Part shown: one piece after another, positions 38,388 to 47,357 of the stretch
How the letters are laid out: each line of letters begins with the position of its first letter
Numbering within the stretch: position 1 is the stretch's first letter
From: Methylocapsa sp. S129
GTDB taxonomy: Bacteria; Pseudomonadota; Alphaproteobacteria; Rhizobiales; Beijerinckiaceae
Length of the DNA: 64,000 nt
Direction: 5' to 3'
Assembly (NCBI RefSeq): GCF_009765995.1
Contig: NZ_LMUI01000011.1
Location: 662,994 to 726,993, forward strand
Program-made: the position numbers and the translations under genes
Notes under the pieces: generated by a model
Seen by the model: only the letters and a program-made list of their open reading frames with translations
The model's database searches: none
What the model was told of the DNA's origin: nothing

Positions 38388-39182
38388 ATGGATTTCCTCA
38401 AGCCACGGTTATTGCCCATGAACCGCCGCCGCACCATTTATGAAGGCAAGGGCAAGATCCTTTATGAAGGCCCAGAGCCCGGAACGCTGATTCAACGGTT
38501 TAAGGACGACGCCACCGCGTTCAACGCCAAGAAACATGAGATTATCGAAGGCAAGGGCGTCCTGAACAACCGGATTTCCGAGTATTTGTTCCAGAATTTG
38601 AACGATATCGGCGTGCCGACGCATTTTATTCGCCGGCTCAACATGCGCGAACAATTGATTCGCGAAGTCGAGATCATTCCTTTGGAAGTCGTTGTTCGCA
38701 ATATCGCCGCAGGTTCTCTGGCGACGCGCCTGGGGATTGAAGAAGGCACTCAATTACCGCGTTCGATCATCGAATTCTATTACAAGAACGACGCTTTGAA
38801 CGACCCGCTCGTCTCCGAAGAACATATCACCGCTTTCGGCTGGGCGGCCCCGCAGGAGATCGACGACATCATGGCTTTGGCCATTCGCGTCAACGATTTC
38901 CTCACGGGTCTGTTCCTTGGCGTCGGCATCCGGCTGGTCGATTTCAAGATCGAATGCGGGCGGCTCTGGGAAGGCGAGACGATGCGCATCGTCGTGGCCG
39001 ACGAAATAAGCCCCGATTCGTGCCGCCTTTGGGATACGAAATCGAACGACAAGATGGACAAGGACCGGTTCCGGCGCGACATGGGCGGCTTGATCGAGGC
39101 CTATACCGAAGTCGCGCGCCGCCTTGGCGTCATGCAGGAAGGCGAAACCGCGCGGGCCGGCGCGCCCAAGCTGGTGAAATAA
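38388..39182 (+). CDS. purC: phosphoribosylaminoimidazole-succinocarboxamide synthase PurC
   Basis: SAICAR synthetase of purine synthesis. It joins aspartate to CAIR with ATP. 264 residues with [54 protein letters not shown], and VDFKIECGR with [16 protein letters not shown] at 38388 has AAAAAAGG 7 bases before it. An internal ATG at 38418 ([11 protein letters not shown]) matches the usual family start and is the alternative. Followed by an intrinsic terminator. Confidence 0.96.
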   Translation: MDFLKPRLLPMNRRRTIYEGKGKILYEGPEPGTLIQRFKDDATAFNAKKHEIIEGKGVLNNRISEYLFQNLNDIGVPTHFIRRLNMREQLIREVEIIPLEVVVRNIAAGSLATRLGIEEGTQLPRSIIEFYYKNDALNDPLVSEEHITAFGWAAPQEIDDIMALAIRVNDFLTGLFLGVGIRLVDFKIECGRLWEGETMRIVVADEISPDSCRLWDTKSNDKMDKDRFRRDMGGLIEAYTEVARRLGVMQEGETARAGAPKLVK

Positions 39183-39201
39183 AAGGCGTTCCGCAAATCC
39201 G

Positions 39202-39225
39202 GCCCCTCGCTTTGCGGCGAGGGGC
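39202..39225. terminator. intrinsic terminator after purC
   Basis: Nine-base arms GCCCCTCGC/GCGAGGGGC (39202-39210, 39217-39225), a 6-base loop, then GGTTTCGGTTTT on the + strand. Lies between the convergent purC and dienelactone-hydrolase genes. Confidence 0.8.
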
Positions 39226-39236
39226 GGTTTCGGTTT

Positions 39237-39905
39237 TCAACCGACTTTTTGTTTGAAAAAATCCAGCGTCCGCGCGCGCGCCAGGGCGGCGCTCGGCGCG
39301 TCATAGCTGCCCCGCTCGTCGCAATTGAAGCCGTGATCGGCGTCATAGACATAGACGGGCAGATCGGGATGCGCTGTCTCGAATTCCTTCACGCCTGCGA
39401 CCGGGATATGGGCGTCCTTCGAGCCGAAATGCAGGATCGTGGGTATGCGGGGTGATTCGTCCTTCACCGCGAGCACGCCGCCGCCATAATAGCAGGACGC
39501 GGCGGAGAGCCCCGGCAGCTTGCATGCGGCGAGATAGGCGACCGTGCCTCCCAGACAATAGCCGACGATTCCGACTTTGCCCGCGCTTTTGACGCGCTCG
39601 ATCGCCGCGGCCACGTCGAGCAGCATATTGGCGCGGTCGAGCTTGCCGGCGAGCGCCATGCCGCGCTGGATACTGGGGCCGTCATAGCCGAGTTCGACAC
39701 CGGGCTCGGCGCGGTCGAACAGGGCCGGCGCGATCGCGACATAGCCGTGCGAGGCGTAGAGGTCAGCGATGGCGCGGATATGATGATTGACGCCCATGAT
39801 TTCCTGAATGACGACGATGGCGCCGCGGGGCGCCCCCGCCGGGTCGGCGCGCCACGCGCCGATCTCGACCCCGTCGCTGGCCTTCAGCGTGATATGTTCA
39901 CCCAT
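39237..39905 (-). CDS. dienelactone hydrolase family protein (cytoplasmic)
   Basis: A 222-residue alpha/beta hydrolase with the DLH Cys-Asp-His triad: IVGYCLGGTVAYLA (Cys nucleophile), DAHIPV (Asp) and DADHGFNCDERGSYD (His). QEIMGVNHHIRAIADLYA is typical. Hydrolyses dienelactones or related cyclic esters; the substrate is unproven. No signal peptide, unlike the exported member at 54137. A 66-bp gap separates it from the EamA gene, which is upstream of it in transcription order only if read from 40913. Confidence 0.88.
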   Translation of the reverse strand: MGEHITLKASDGVEIGAWRADPAGAPRGAIVVIQEIMGVNHHIRAIADLYASHGYVAIAPALFDRAEPGVELGYDGPSIQRGMALAGKLDRANMLLDVAAAIERVKSAGKVGIVGYCLGGTVAYLAACKLPGLSAASCYYGGGVLAVKDESPRIPTILHFGSKDAHIPVAGVKEFETAHPDLPVYVYDADHGFNCDERGSYDAPSAALARARTLDFFKQKVG

Positions 39906-39971
39906 GTTTCATCTCCGATTGTGGAATTCCAACCTGCCGTGCGATCGACAGAACCCAAAATAACAAAGGGG

Positions 39972-40913
39972 TTACCGGGGCGCGGCGTTGGGCCGCGCCG
40001 AACCCTCCGCGATCGCGATGCCCGCGGCGACGAGGACAAGCGCAATCGCGTGATAAAGCGCAAAAGTCTCGCCGAGCAAGACGACGGCAAGCAAAGCGCC
40101 GAACACCGGCACCAGATTGACAAAAATGCCAGCCCGACCCGGTCCGATCAGTTCGACGCCGCGCATGAAAAAAAGCTGGGCGGTCAGGGACGGAAAGAGC
40201 ACCACGTAGAGCAATAAGGCGAGGCCCTTCAAAGTCGGCGGAATGAAAGCGCCGCTGGCGATTTCCAATCCCAAAAGCGGGATTGAAGTGACGAAGGCGA
40301 CCGCCGCCATCGCCGTAAAAAAGCTGAGGCCGGAAACCTGGGGGCGGTTGCGCAGACCCACGGTGTAACCGGCATAGAGGACGCTGGCGAGCAGCATGAT
40401 CAGATCGCCGCCGTTGAAGGTGAGCGCGAGGAGCCTGGCCAGATCCCCCTGGCTGGCGATCGCCGTGACGCCGACCATTGTGACAAAGGCGCCAATAGCC
40501 TGCCAGACGCCGACCCGCACGCCGAAGGCCAGACGCGCGCCGATCAGCACGAAGGCGGGGATCGAGCCCTGGATAATGGAAAGGTTCAGGGCGCTGGTGC
40601 GATGCGCGGCGGTATAAAACAACGCATTGAACGCGGTGCAGCCGAGCGCCCCCATCACGATGACGAACATCCAGCGCGGACGCAGAACCGCCAGATCCCG
40701 CCTGAAATTGCCGCGCGCCGCGAAGCTCAAAGGAATAAGGACCAAGGCCCAGCGCGCGCAGGTCAATGTCATCGGCGAGATTTCGCCGACCGCCAGACGG
40801 CCGATCACCGAATGGCCGGCGAACATCAACGCAGTCAGCGACAGAAGCAGCATCGGGCTGCGCCACAAGCCGCTCCAAAGCGATGCGCGCGTCTTAGCCG
40901 GAATATCGGTCAT
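39972..40913 (-). CDS. EamA/DMT-superfamily transporter
   Basis: A 313-residue protein with about ten hydrophobic helices in two EamA repeats (SPMTLTCARWALVLIPLSF in the first; VELIGPGRAGIFVNLVPVFG in the second). Likely an exporter of amino acids or other metabolites. Start MTDIPAKTR at 40913 follows GAGG; the open frame extends 20 residues upstream with a basic, non-membrane head. Same direction as the dienelactone hydrolase. Confidence 0.88.
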   Translation of the reverse strand: MTDIPAKTRASLWSGLWRSPMLLLSLTALMFAGHSVIGRLAVGEISPMTLTCARWALVLIPLSFAARGNFRRDLAVLRPRWMFVIVMGALGCTAFNALFYTAAHRTSALNLSIIQGSIPAFVLIGARLAFGVRVGVWQAIGAFVTMVGVTAIASQGDLARLLALTFNGGDLIMLLASVLYAGYTVGLRNRPQVSGLSFFTAMAAVAFVTSIPLLGLEIASGAFIPPTLKGLALLLYVVLFPSLTAQLFFMRGVELIGPGRAGIFVNLVPVFGALLAVVLLGETFALYHAIALVLVAAGIAIAEGSARPNAAPR

Positions 40914-41032
40914 CGAATCGCGCCTCGAATGCTTTTTTAACCGCGCTCGGGCCGCCAGGGCGAAGGCGCTCACGCATCAGGATTTCGAGAAGGGCTTACG
41001 TCCGCTGGGCGCGCAAGGCAATGCCGCGATTC

Positions 41033-41059
41033 TCCTTCTCGCCGTCGGCGGGAGAAGGA
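41033..41059. repeat. imperfect hairpin sharing the GGCGGGAGAAG core
   Basis: TCCTTCTC (41033-41040) pairs with GAGAAGGA (41052-41059), and GCC/GGC pair inside with a 2-base bulge. Read on the + strand it is followed by TTTTA. Related to the elements at 10330 and 34658. Confidence 0.5.
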
Positions 41060-41081
41060 TTTTAGGGCGCCTCAAATGCGA

Positions 41082-41110
41082 CGCGGCGCCGGTTTGAGGC
41101 CGGCGCCGCG
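41082..41110. terminator. strong GC hairpin after the outer-membrane protein gene
   Basis: Perfect 11-base arms (41082-41092, 41100-41110) around a 7-base loop, 24 bp past the stop of the minus-strand outer-membrane gene. No T-run follows on that strand, so it may stabilise the 3' end rather than act as a classical terminator. Confidence 0.55.
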
Positions 41111-41133
41111 CGTAAAAATCAAGGATGCTATCT

Positions 41134-42033
41134 TCAGTATTTGCGCACGAGCGGCTGTTCGGGCTCTGGCGTATAGCTTGGCATATCGTTGAAGGCCCAG
41201 CGCAAGCCCAAGCGGAAGTCCTGCGAATAGAGTTCGCGGGTGGAGAGGACATATCCAGAGCCGCCACAATTGGCGGCGCTAAAGCCGCCGCCGGCGCCCG
41301 TGCCGTTGAAGCAGTTCGAGGATGCTGTCTGAGCCTTGCCGTAGTCGAGGAAGCGGTAGCCGAGTTCAAGTTTCAGGTTCTGAGTGACATTGAAGTCGAG
41401 GCCGGCCATCAGCGCCCAGGCGAAGTTCATCTTCGACTTGTCGCTGAAATAGCCGCCGCTGGGCGAGCAGCCGACACCACAGGCGAAACCGGTGTCTGTC
41501 ATACCCGAGAGGGTGTTGTTGGCAAAGCCGACGCCGGCGCCGACGAACGGGGTCATGCCGTACCAGGTGCCGATATCGACATAGCCATTGACCAGGCCTA
41601 TGACGGACGACATGTTGCCGCGGTAGAAGTCCCCGAACTGCTGGGATGTTGAGGGTATCCCCACTTGTTCGAGCGTCTGGAACTGCGAGCCGCCGCGATA
41701 TTCGCCGGTGACATCGAAGCGCAGCCAATTGTTGATCTGGTAGCCGACGCCGACGTCGAATAGGGCCGCTGCTGAGAGCGATGTGTTGTAGAAGCTATTG
41801 AAGGCGTCGCTGGGTAGTCCGATCAGCGGGTTCGGGCTGATGTTCGTATTGATGCTGCCGGTTTGGAGGGCCATGCCGACGTCGCCGCGCAGATACCAGC
41901 CGGAAAAGTCCGGCGCGGACATCGGCGCCGGCTCCATCGGCGGCGGCGGCGGCAACAAATCGGCCGCATGGGCGAGGCTCGTCATCCCGATGACGGCGCC
42001 GCTGACGAGAAAGAGGGCCTTTAATCCGCCCAT
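41134..42033 (-). CDS. outer-membrane beta-barrel protein (Omp25/RopB-like)
   Basis: A 299-residue protein. Signal peptide ending near SLAHAADLLPPPPP (about residue 24), a Pro-rich linker, FSGWYLRGDVGMALQTG (first strand), then alternating strands with turns, FVGAGVGFANNTLSG, LELGYRFLDYGKAQT and the final strand DFRLGLRWAFNDMP. This is the Omp25/opacity-porin-like plan common in Hyphomicrobiales. Four Cys occur in pairs in two loops (FACGVGC and NCFNG..NCGGSG). A CtrA-type site lies 78-93 bp before the start. Confidence 0.85.
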   Translation of the reverse strand: MGGLKALFLVSGAVIGMTSLAHAADLLPPPPPMEPAPMSAPDFSGWYLRGDVGMALQTGSINTNISPNPLIGLPSDAFNSFYNTSLSAAALFDVGVGYQINNWLRFDVTGEYRGGSQFQTLEQVGIPSTSQQFGDFYRGNMSSVIGLVNGYVDIGTWYGMTPFVGAGVGFANNTLSGMTDTGFACGVGCSPSGGYFSDKSKMNFAWALMAGLDFNVTQNLKLELGYRFLDYGKAQTASSNCFNGTGAGGGFSAANCGGSGYVLSTRELYSQDFRLGLRWAFNDMPSYTPEPEQPLVRKY

Positions 42034-42110
42034 GACAGAATCCCTTCGTTGGGCGCGGACTCCAAAGCCTCGCGCAAGCTTTCAACGGAAGGGAAATTGG
42101 CATGAAGAAC

Positions 42111-42126
42111 TTAACGGTGACTTAAC
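42111..42126. promoter_or_regulatory. CtrA-type binding site upstream of the outer-membrane gene
   Basis: TTAACGGTGACTTAAC fits the alphaproteobacterial cell-cycle regulator CtrA consensus TTAA-N7-TTAAC exactly. A third CTTAAC lies at 42140-42145. Placed in the only promoter region available for the minus-strand barrel gene. Binding is inferred from the motif. Confidence 0.6.
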
Positions 42127-42190
42127 CCTAAAAATTGACCTTAACAAAGCGTGGCTGACGTTGGGGAAACGTCATGCGACGGGGCGGTTC

Positions 42191-42934
42191 CTATAGGGCG
42201 AAGCCCCCATCAGCCAGATGAATCTGGCCGGTGGTATAGGAGCTTTCGTCCGAGGCTAGATAGACCGCCAGCATGGCGATTTCCTCCGCCGTGCCGAGCC
42301 GACCCATCGGCTGGCGGTCGACAAAGGCCTGGCGAACGGTTTCGATCGATTGATTCGTCTGCTTGGCCAAGGTCGCAATGCGCTGGTCGAGCGATGGGCT
42401 CTCGATCGTGCCGGGGCAGATGGCGTTGCATCGCACGCCGCGCTTGATCGTGTCGGCCGCCACGGCCTTGGTCAGTCCGATGACGGCGGCTTTCGAAGCG
42501 CCATAGACATAACGGTTGGGAATGCCGCGCACCGAAGAGGCGCCCGACGAAATATTGACGATCGACCCGCTCCCCTTGGCCAGCATGCCGGGCAGGAAGG
42601 CGCGGATGGTGCGATGCATCGACTTCACATTCAGGTCGAATGAGAAATCCCAATCGCTGTCGGAACATTCGAGGACCGTGCCGTGATGAACGAAGCCGGC
42701 GCAATTGAACAAAATATCGATCGGTCCGATCGCCTTGGCGAGAGCCTCGACCGCTTCGGTCGAGCGGACGTCGAGCTTGCGCAGATCGCCCTGCAACCCT
42801 TCCATCTTGGCGGCGTCGAGATCGGTGGCGATCACATGCGCGCCTTCCGCATGGAAAGCTTGCGCCGTCGCGCGCCCTATGCCCGCCGCCGCCGCCGTCA
42901 ATAGCGCGACCTTGCCCTTGAGACGTTGCGACAT
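42191..42934 (-). CDS. SDR oxidoreductase, 3-hydroxybutyrate dehydrogenase type 2 (BDH2/DHRS6)-like
   Basis: A 247-residue NAD(P)-dependent dehydrogenase: cofactor loop TAAAAGIGRATA, VIATDLD, NCAGFVHHGTVLEC, catalytic Tyr/Lys in YVYGASKAAVIGLTKAVAAD, and NAICPGTIESPSL. The NRYVYGASKAAVIGLTK region is close to the BDH2/DHRS6 group, which also contains bacterial 2-keto-3-deoxy-L-fuconate-type dehydrogenases. Given the sugar-acid dehydratase at 45226, a sugar-acid role is as likely as hydroxybutyrate. Confidence 0.85.
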   Translation of the reverse strand: MSQRLKGKVALLTAAAAGIGRATAQAFHAEGAHVIATDLDAAKMEGLQGDLRKLDVRSTEAVEALAKAIGPIDILFNCAGFVHHGTVLECSDSDWDFSFDLNVKSMHRTIRAFLPGMLAKGSGSIVNISSGASSVRGIPNRYVYGASKAAVIGLTKAVAADTIKRGVRCNAICPGTIESPSLDQRIATLAKQTNQSIETVRQAFVDRQPMGRLGTAEEIAMLAVYLASDESSYTTGQIHLADGGFAL

Positions 42935-42954
42935 TTTTTAAAGTCCCTCCCGGT

Positions 42955-43428
42955 TTATGCGAGCCGCTTGCTCATATGAACGATTCTGCGATCGGCCAGC
43001 GTTTCGACGCGGTCGATAGCAAACCCGCGCCGCCGATACCAGTCGATATTGCCCTGCAGCTTCTCGCCGGTATAGAGCCGGATCGCCGCCAGATTTAATT
43101 GGCGCGCCCGCGCCTGCGCAAAATCGAGCATGAACGCGCCAAGCCCGGCGCCTTGCGCATGCGGCGCGCTGGCGACGCTCCAGATGAGGAGGGCGTCCGG
43201 CTCCGCTTTGAGCGCCAGCACGCCGCGCAGCGCCTCGATCGGCCCGAACAGCCAGACCTCCATCTGCGCGACGATCTCGTTATAATCGGCGCGAAGGGGG
43301 AGCGGCTCGACGCCGAGCAGGTCGCGGTTGTGCGCATAGGCGGCGTGCTGCAACGCTTCGACGGCGGCGACATCGCCGATCTGCGCGCGGCGCGGCGGCG
43401 CCTCGGCCACTCTGGGCGGAGACGTCAA
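42955..43428 (-). CDS. GNAT N-acetyltransferase
   Basis: A 157-residue acetyltransferase. It opens ARIGDVAAVEALQHAAY-like (exact read PPRRAQIGDVAAVEALQHA), with acetyl-CoA loop APHAQGAGLGAFMLDFAQ and RLYTGEKLQGNIDWYRRRGF near the end. It overlaps the PEP-mutase-like gene upstream by 4 bp, so they form an operon. Substrate unknown. Confidence 0.82.
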   Translation of the reverse strand: MTSPPRVAEAPPRRAQIGDVAAVEALQHAAYAHNRDLLGVEPLPLRADYNEIVAQMEVWLFGPIEALRGVLALKAEPDALLIWSVASAPHAQGAGLGAFMLDFAQARARQLNLAAIRLYTGEKLQGNIDWYRRRGFAIDRVETLADRRIVHMSKRLA

Positions 43429-44258
43429 GCCGGATCGCCGCTGAACAATTTGTTCAGCGCGGCGAAAGGCGCGCCTTGAGCGAGGCTGTCGAATCGCCCG
43501 TGCTGGGCGATATCCTGCGCCGCATTGATGAACCCGCCCCAGGCGGCGCGCGCCAATGAGCCGCCGACGCTGACGCGGCGGACGCCAAGATCTTCGTGTT
43601 GCTTGAGCGTCAACCCCGGCGCAATGGCCAGCACATTGACTGGCAAGGGTCCGGCCGTCTTCACGACCTGGCCGATGTCCTCGGCGCTGCGCACGCCCGG
43701 CGCATAGAGCACGTCGGCCCCCGCCTCCGCATAGGCTGTCAAACGGCGCAACGCCTCGTTGAGACCGTCCGGATGTCCGCGCAGGACCGTTTCGCTGCGC
43801 GCGGTCAGAAGCACGCGCTCGCCGCTCGCATTGATGGCCGCGCGCGCGGCGCGAATGCGATCGGCCGCTTCCCTGACGCCGTAGAAAGGCGCGTGGGAAT
43901 CGCCCGTGTAATCCTCGATCGAGAAGCCGGCGACTCCCGTCGCGATGCAGCGCACGGCGCTCTCATACAATTCGTCGCGCGTAGCGGCGAAGCCCGCTTC
44001 ATAATCGGCGTTGAAGGGCAGGTCGGTCGCCGCTGCGAGCTCGGCGATATGGGCGAGCACTGCCTTGTGCGTCATGCCGCCGTCGGGCAGGCCGGCGGCG
44101 AAAGCGGCGCCGGCGCTGGTCGTCGCCAGCGCCTTGAAGCCGAGGGAGGTCAGGTATTTGGTCGAGCCGACATCCCACGGATTAGGAATGACGAAACAGC
44201 CCGGACCTTTGTGGATTTCGGCGAAGCGGGCGCGCTTCTGGGCGATTGTGAGGGTCAT
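43425..44258 (-). CDS. isocitrate lyase / PEP mutase family enzyme
   Basis: A 277-residue TIM-barrel enzyme: FVIPNPWDVGSTKYL, FNADYEAGFAAT (metal-binding Asp and Glu), GFSIEDYTGD, ARSETVLRGHPDG, YAEAGADVLYAPG. This is the PEPM/ICL superfamily, with members cleaving or forming C-C or P-C bonds at pyruvate/oxaloacetate-like centres. It lacks the KKCGH catalytic loop of true isocitrate lyases, so the reaction is undetermined. Start MTLTIAQ at 44258, overlapping the GNAT gene before it by 4 bp. Confidence 0.85.
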   Translation of the reverse strand: MTLTIAQKRARFAEIHKGPGCFVIPNPWDVGSTKYLTSLGFKALATTSAGAAFAAGLPDGGMTHKAVLAHIAELAAATDLPFNADYEAGFAATRDELYESAVRCIATGVAGFSIEDYTGDSHAPFYGVREAADRIRAARAAINASGERVLLTARSETVLRGHPDGLNEALRRLTAYAEAGADVLYAPGVRSAEDIGQVVKTAGPLPVNVLAIAPGLTLKQHEDLGVRRVSVGGSLARAAWGGFINAAQDIAQHGRFDSLAQGAPFAALNKLFSGDPA

Positions 44259-44953
44259 GATGCATCCGTCCCGTTGAGTGTCGACAGCGCGAACTTTTGG
44301 CGGCCCGAGGCGTCGAAATTGCCCGGAGCCAACCATTGCTCGAAAGCGGCCCGGCGGGCGGGCCATTCGCTGTCGAGCATCGAAAACCAGGCGGTGTCGC
44401 GATTGCGGCCCTTGACGATCATATGCTGGCGAAACACGCCTTCGAATGTAAAGCCGAAACGCAACGCCGCGCGCTTCGAAGGCGCATTGAGATTATTGCA
44501 CTTCCATTCGTAGCGGCGATAGCCGAGTTCGTCGAAGACGTAGCGCGCGAACAGATATTGCGCCTCCGTCGCGCCGATCGTGCGCTGGATTGCCGGCGTA
44601 TACATGATATTGCCGACCTCGATCACGCCGTGCTGCGGCTCGATGCGCATCAACGTCTGGTAGCCGACCGCCTTGCCGCTGGCCTTGTCGATGATTGCGA
44701 AAAACAACGGATCTTCCGATTTGGCCTTGGCCTCGATATTGGCGCGGAAGGCGGCGCGGTCCGTGGAAGGGGCGTCGAACAGATAGGTCCAGACGCGATC
44801 CTTGTCGCCGCCGTTCGCCCCTTCGAACAGCGCATCGGCATGAGCCTCGGCGTTGAGCGGAACAAGATCGACCGCGCGCCCCGAGAGAATTATGCGTGCG
44901 GGGCGTTTTGCGGGTCGAGCCTCGACAAGTTCGCCGATCGGTTGTTCGCTCAC
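44255..44953 (-). CDS. GNAT N-acetyltransferase (RimJ/RimL type)
   Basis: About 232 residues. SGRAVDLVPLNAEAHADALFE, QTLMRIEPQHGVIEVGNIMY, TEAQYLFARYVFDELGYRRYEWKCNNLN-type segment and SKRAALRFGFTFEGVFRQH are the long RimJ/RimL-like plan. GTG at 44953 has GGAGGA about 11 bases upstream; the frame stays open to 45088 but with an unlikely Arg/Pro-rich head. First gene of the GNAT-PEPM-GNAT operon. The 272 bp before it hold no supported gene. Confidence 0.8.
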   Translation of the reverse strand: MSEQPIGELVEARPAKRPARIILSGRAVDLVPLNAEAHADALFEGANGGDKDRVWTYLFDAPSTDRAAFRANIEAKAKSEDPLFFAIIDKASGKAVGYQTLMRIEPQHGVIEVGNIMYTPAIQRTIGATEAQYLFARYVFDELGYRRYEWKCNNLNAPSKRAALRFGFTFEGVFRQHMIVKGRNRDTAWFSMLDSEWPARRAAFEQWLAPGNFDASGRQKFALSTLNGTDAS

Positions 44954-45225
44954 GTTCAAAGCCGTCCTCCATCTGTCTTCGCGGCGCTTCCACGCGACAT
45001 CGCCCATTGACCGGGGTCGGCGCCTGTCCATCGGCGCTTTCGAGGCAGAATAGCCGAGAGGCGAGGGCGATCCTAGAGACAGAAGCATACAGCTTCGCCA
45101 AACTGTCCGGCGGAAGAGCCGCTACAGAATTCAATTTGGGCTTCGAACGAATTTGTCGCGATGCTCCTGGCGGCCGGACGCGCGCAGGGTCCGACCGTCA
45201 TTCTTATTTCAAAGGCACGCCATCG

Positions 45226-47070
45226 CTAGTGGTTGTCGCGCGGAATGCCCATGGTCTGGGCGACGCGCTGATATTTGACCGCCGGCTTGAGCACCATGCC
45301 GTCGGCGAGCTGGTCGACGATGCCGCGCTGGATCTCCTGCCAGGGCGTCTGGCTCGCCGGATAGGGAAAGCCGTGCTTTTCGAAATTGGCGCGCCGCGCT
45401 TCGAGTTCATTGTCGGTGATGAGCATATTGGCGGTGCGCTTCTTCAAGTCGATGCGCACCTTGTCGCCCGTGCGCACTAGCGCGAGCCCGCCGCCGACCG
45501 CCGCTTCGGGCGAGGCGTTCAGGATCGAAGGCGAGCCTGATGTTCCCGATTGTCGGCCATCGCCAATGCAGGGCAGGGCGTGAACGCCTTTTTTAATCAG
45601 CGCGGCGGGCGGCTGCATGTTCACGACCTCCGCGCTGCCGGGATAGCCGATGGCGCCCGCGCCGCGAATGAACAGCACGCAATGCTCGTCGATCTTGAGC
45701 TTGGGGTCCTCGATGCGGTGATGATAATCCTCGGGGCCGTCGAACACGATGGCGCGACCCTCGAAAGCTTCGGGGTCCTTCGGGTTGGACAGGTAGCGCT
45801 TGCGGAATTCTTCGTCGATCACGCTGGTCTTCATGATCGCGCTGTCGAACAGATTACCATGCAGCACGACGAAGCCGGCGTCCGCCTTCAGCGGCTTGTC
45901 GATCGGGAAGATGACGTCGAGATCGCCGCTTTCCTTGCCCTTGCAGTTCTCGCCGATCGACTTGCCATTGACCGTCAGCGCGCCCTTGTGGATGAGCTTC
46001 TTTTTCATCAGTTCGTTGACGACCGCCGGCACGCCGCCGGCGCGATGAAATTCCTCGCCGAGATATTTGCCCGCCGGCTGCATATTGACGAGCAGCGGCA
46101 CCTTGTGGCCGATCGTCTCCCAATCCTCGATCGCGAGCCGCACGCCGATATGGCGGGCGATGGCGTTGATGTGAATGGGCGCGTTAGTCGAACCGCCAAT
46201 GGCGCTGTTGACCACGATCGTATTCTCGAAGGCTTCGCGCGTGAGAATGTCGGAGGGCTTCAAATCCTCCCACACCATATCGACGATGCGCTTGCCGGTC
46301 TCATAGGCCATCTGTCCACGCTCGCGATGGGGGCCGGGAATGGCGGCGCAGCCGGGCAGGCTCATGCCGAGCGCTTCGGCGAGCGAATTCATCGTCGAGG
46401 CCGTGCCCATCGTGTTGCAATGGCCGACCGAGGGCGCCGAAGAGGTGACGATTTCCATGAACTCTTCATAGTTGATCTTGCCGGCGGCCAGTTCCTCGCG
46501 CGCCTTCCAGACGATCGTGCCCGAGCCGGTCCGCTCGCCCTTGTGCCAACCGTTGTTCATCGGGCCGCCCGACAGCACGATGGCGGGAATGTTGACGGTG
46601 GCGGCCGCCATGATGCAGGCGGGCGTCGTTTTGTCGCAACCGGTCGTCAGCACGACGCCGTCGATGAAATAGCCATACAGCGTTTCGACAAGCCCGAGAT
46701 AGGCGAGGTTACGGTCGAGCGCCGCGGTTGGGCGCTTGCCGGTCTCCTGGATCGGGTGAACCGGAAATTCGAATGGAATGCCGCCGGCGGCGATGATCCC
46801 GTCCCGCACGCGCTTGGCGAGTTCCAGGTGGTGCCGATTGCAAGGCGAAAGGTCCGACCCGGTCTGGGCGATGCCGATGATCGGCTTGCCCGAGCGCAAT
46901 TCGCCCGGCGTCAGGCCAAAATTGAGGTAGCGCTCGATATAAAGCGCGGTCATGCCGGGATTGTCGGGATTGTCGAACCAGAGAGTCGAGCGCAGTCGCC
47001 GCTTGCCGTCCTTGTACTTATTGTCCGGGGCCTTGACGCCCAGCTTGGACGGTTCGTTCTTGCCGCTCAT
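45226..47070 (-). CDS. IlvD/Edd-family sugar-acid dehydratase (arabinonate/xylonate dehydratase-like)
   Basis: A 614-residue iron-sulphur dehydratase. The cluster Cys positions are seen as [25 protein letters not shown] and [33 protein letters not shown] and [16 protein letters not shown] further mark the IlvD/Edd family. The [10 protein letters not shown] form and the length fit sugar-acid dehydratases (arabinonate, xylonate) better than IlvD of branched-chain synthesis. Removes water from an aldonate to a 2-keto-3-deoxy acid. ATG 47070 has AGGGG at better spacing than ATG 47076. Confidence 0.9.
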   Translation of the reverse strand: MSGKNEPSKLGVKAPDNKYKDGKRRLRSTLWFDNPDNPGMTALYIERYLNFGLTPGELRSGKPIIGIAQTGSDLSPCNRHHLELAKRVRDGIIAAGGIPFEFPVHPIQETGKRPTAALDRNLAYLGLVETLYGYFIDGVVLTTGCDKTTPACIMAAATVNIPAIVLSGGPMNNGWHKGERTGSGTIVWKAREELAAGKINYEEFMEIVTSSAPSVGHCNTMGTASTMNSLAEALGMSLPGCAAIPGPHRERGQMAYETGKRIVDMVWEDLKPSDILTREAFENTIVVNSAIGGSTNAPIHINAIARHIGVRLAIEDWETIGHKVPLLVNMQPAGKYLGEEFHRAGGVPAVVNELMKKKLIHKGALTVNGKSIGENCKGKESGDLDVIFPIDKPLKADAGFVVLHGNLFDSAIMKTSVIDEEFRKRYLSNPKDPEAFEGRAIVFDGPEDYHHRIEDPKLKIDEHCVLFIRGAGAIGYPGSAEVVNMQPPAALIKKGVHALPCIGDGRQSGTSGSPSILNASPEAAVGGGLALVRTGDKVRIDLKKRTANMLITDNELEARRANFEKHGFPYPASQTPWQEIQRGIVDQLADGMVLKPAVKYQRVAQTMGIPRDNH

Positions 47071-47218
47071 TGACATTTCCCCTGCGATGATTCGCCTCGC
47101 TCGTGGCCATGAGCGATTGCTTCGCTCTAACATGCTACCAATTGTATGGTAAATCAACGCCGGTGTTTTTTGCCCGGCTTTCAGAGCCGCCCGCGTCATG
47201 TTATGGGCATGCGTTCGC

Positions 47219-47295
47219 GCGCCCGTAGCTCAATTGGATAGAGTATCGGTCTTCGAAACCGAGGGTTGGGAGTTCGAGCCTCTCCGGGCGCGCCA
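47219..47295 (+). tRNA. tRNA-Arg (anticodon UCG)
   Basis: A 77-base tRNA with CCA encoded. Acceptor GCGCCCG/CGGGCGC, D-stem GCTC, anticodon stem TCGGT/ACCGA with loop CTTCGAA (anticodon TCG, reads CGA), T-loop GTTCGAGCC. A T-run directly follows the CCA and may end transcription. Confidence 0.96.
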
Positions 47296-47357
47296 TTTTT
47301 TTGCTTGCGCAGTGGGCGGCGATCGCGGGGGCCCCAGCGCTGGGCGCGCCAAGTCGA

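Noticed and set aside
45550..47073. 507-codon plus-strand open frame opposite the IlvD-type dehydratase
   Set aside because: Antisense to a protein with intact Fe-S motifs. Its translation is compositionally odd and lacks a ribosome site.
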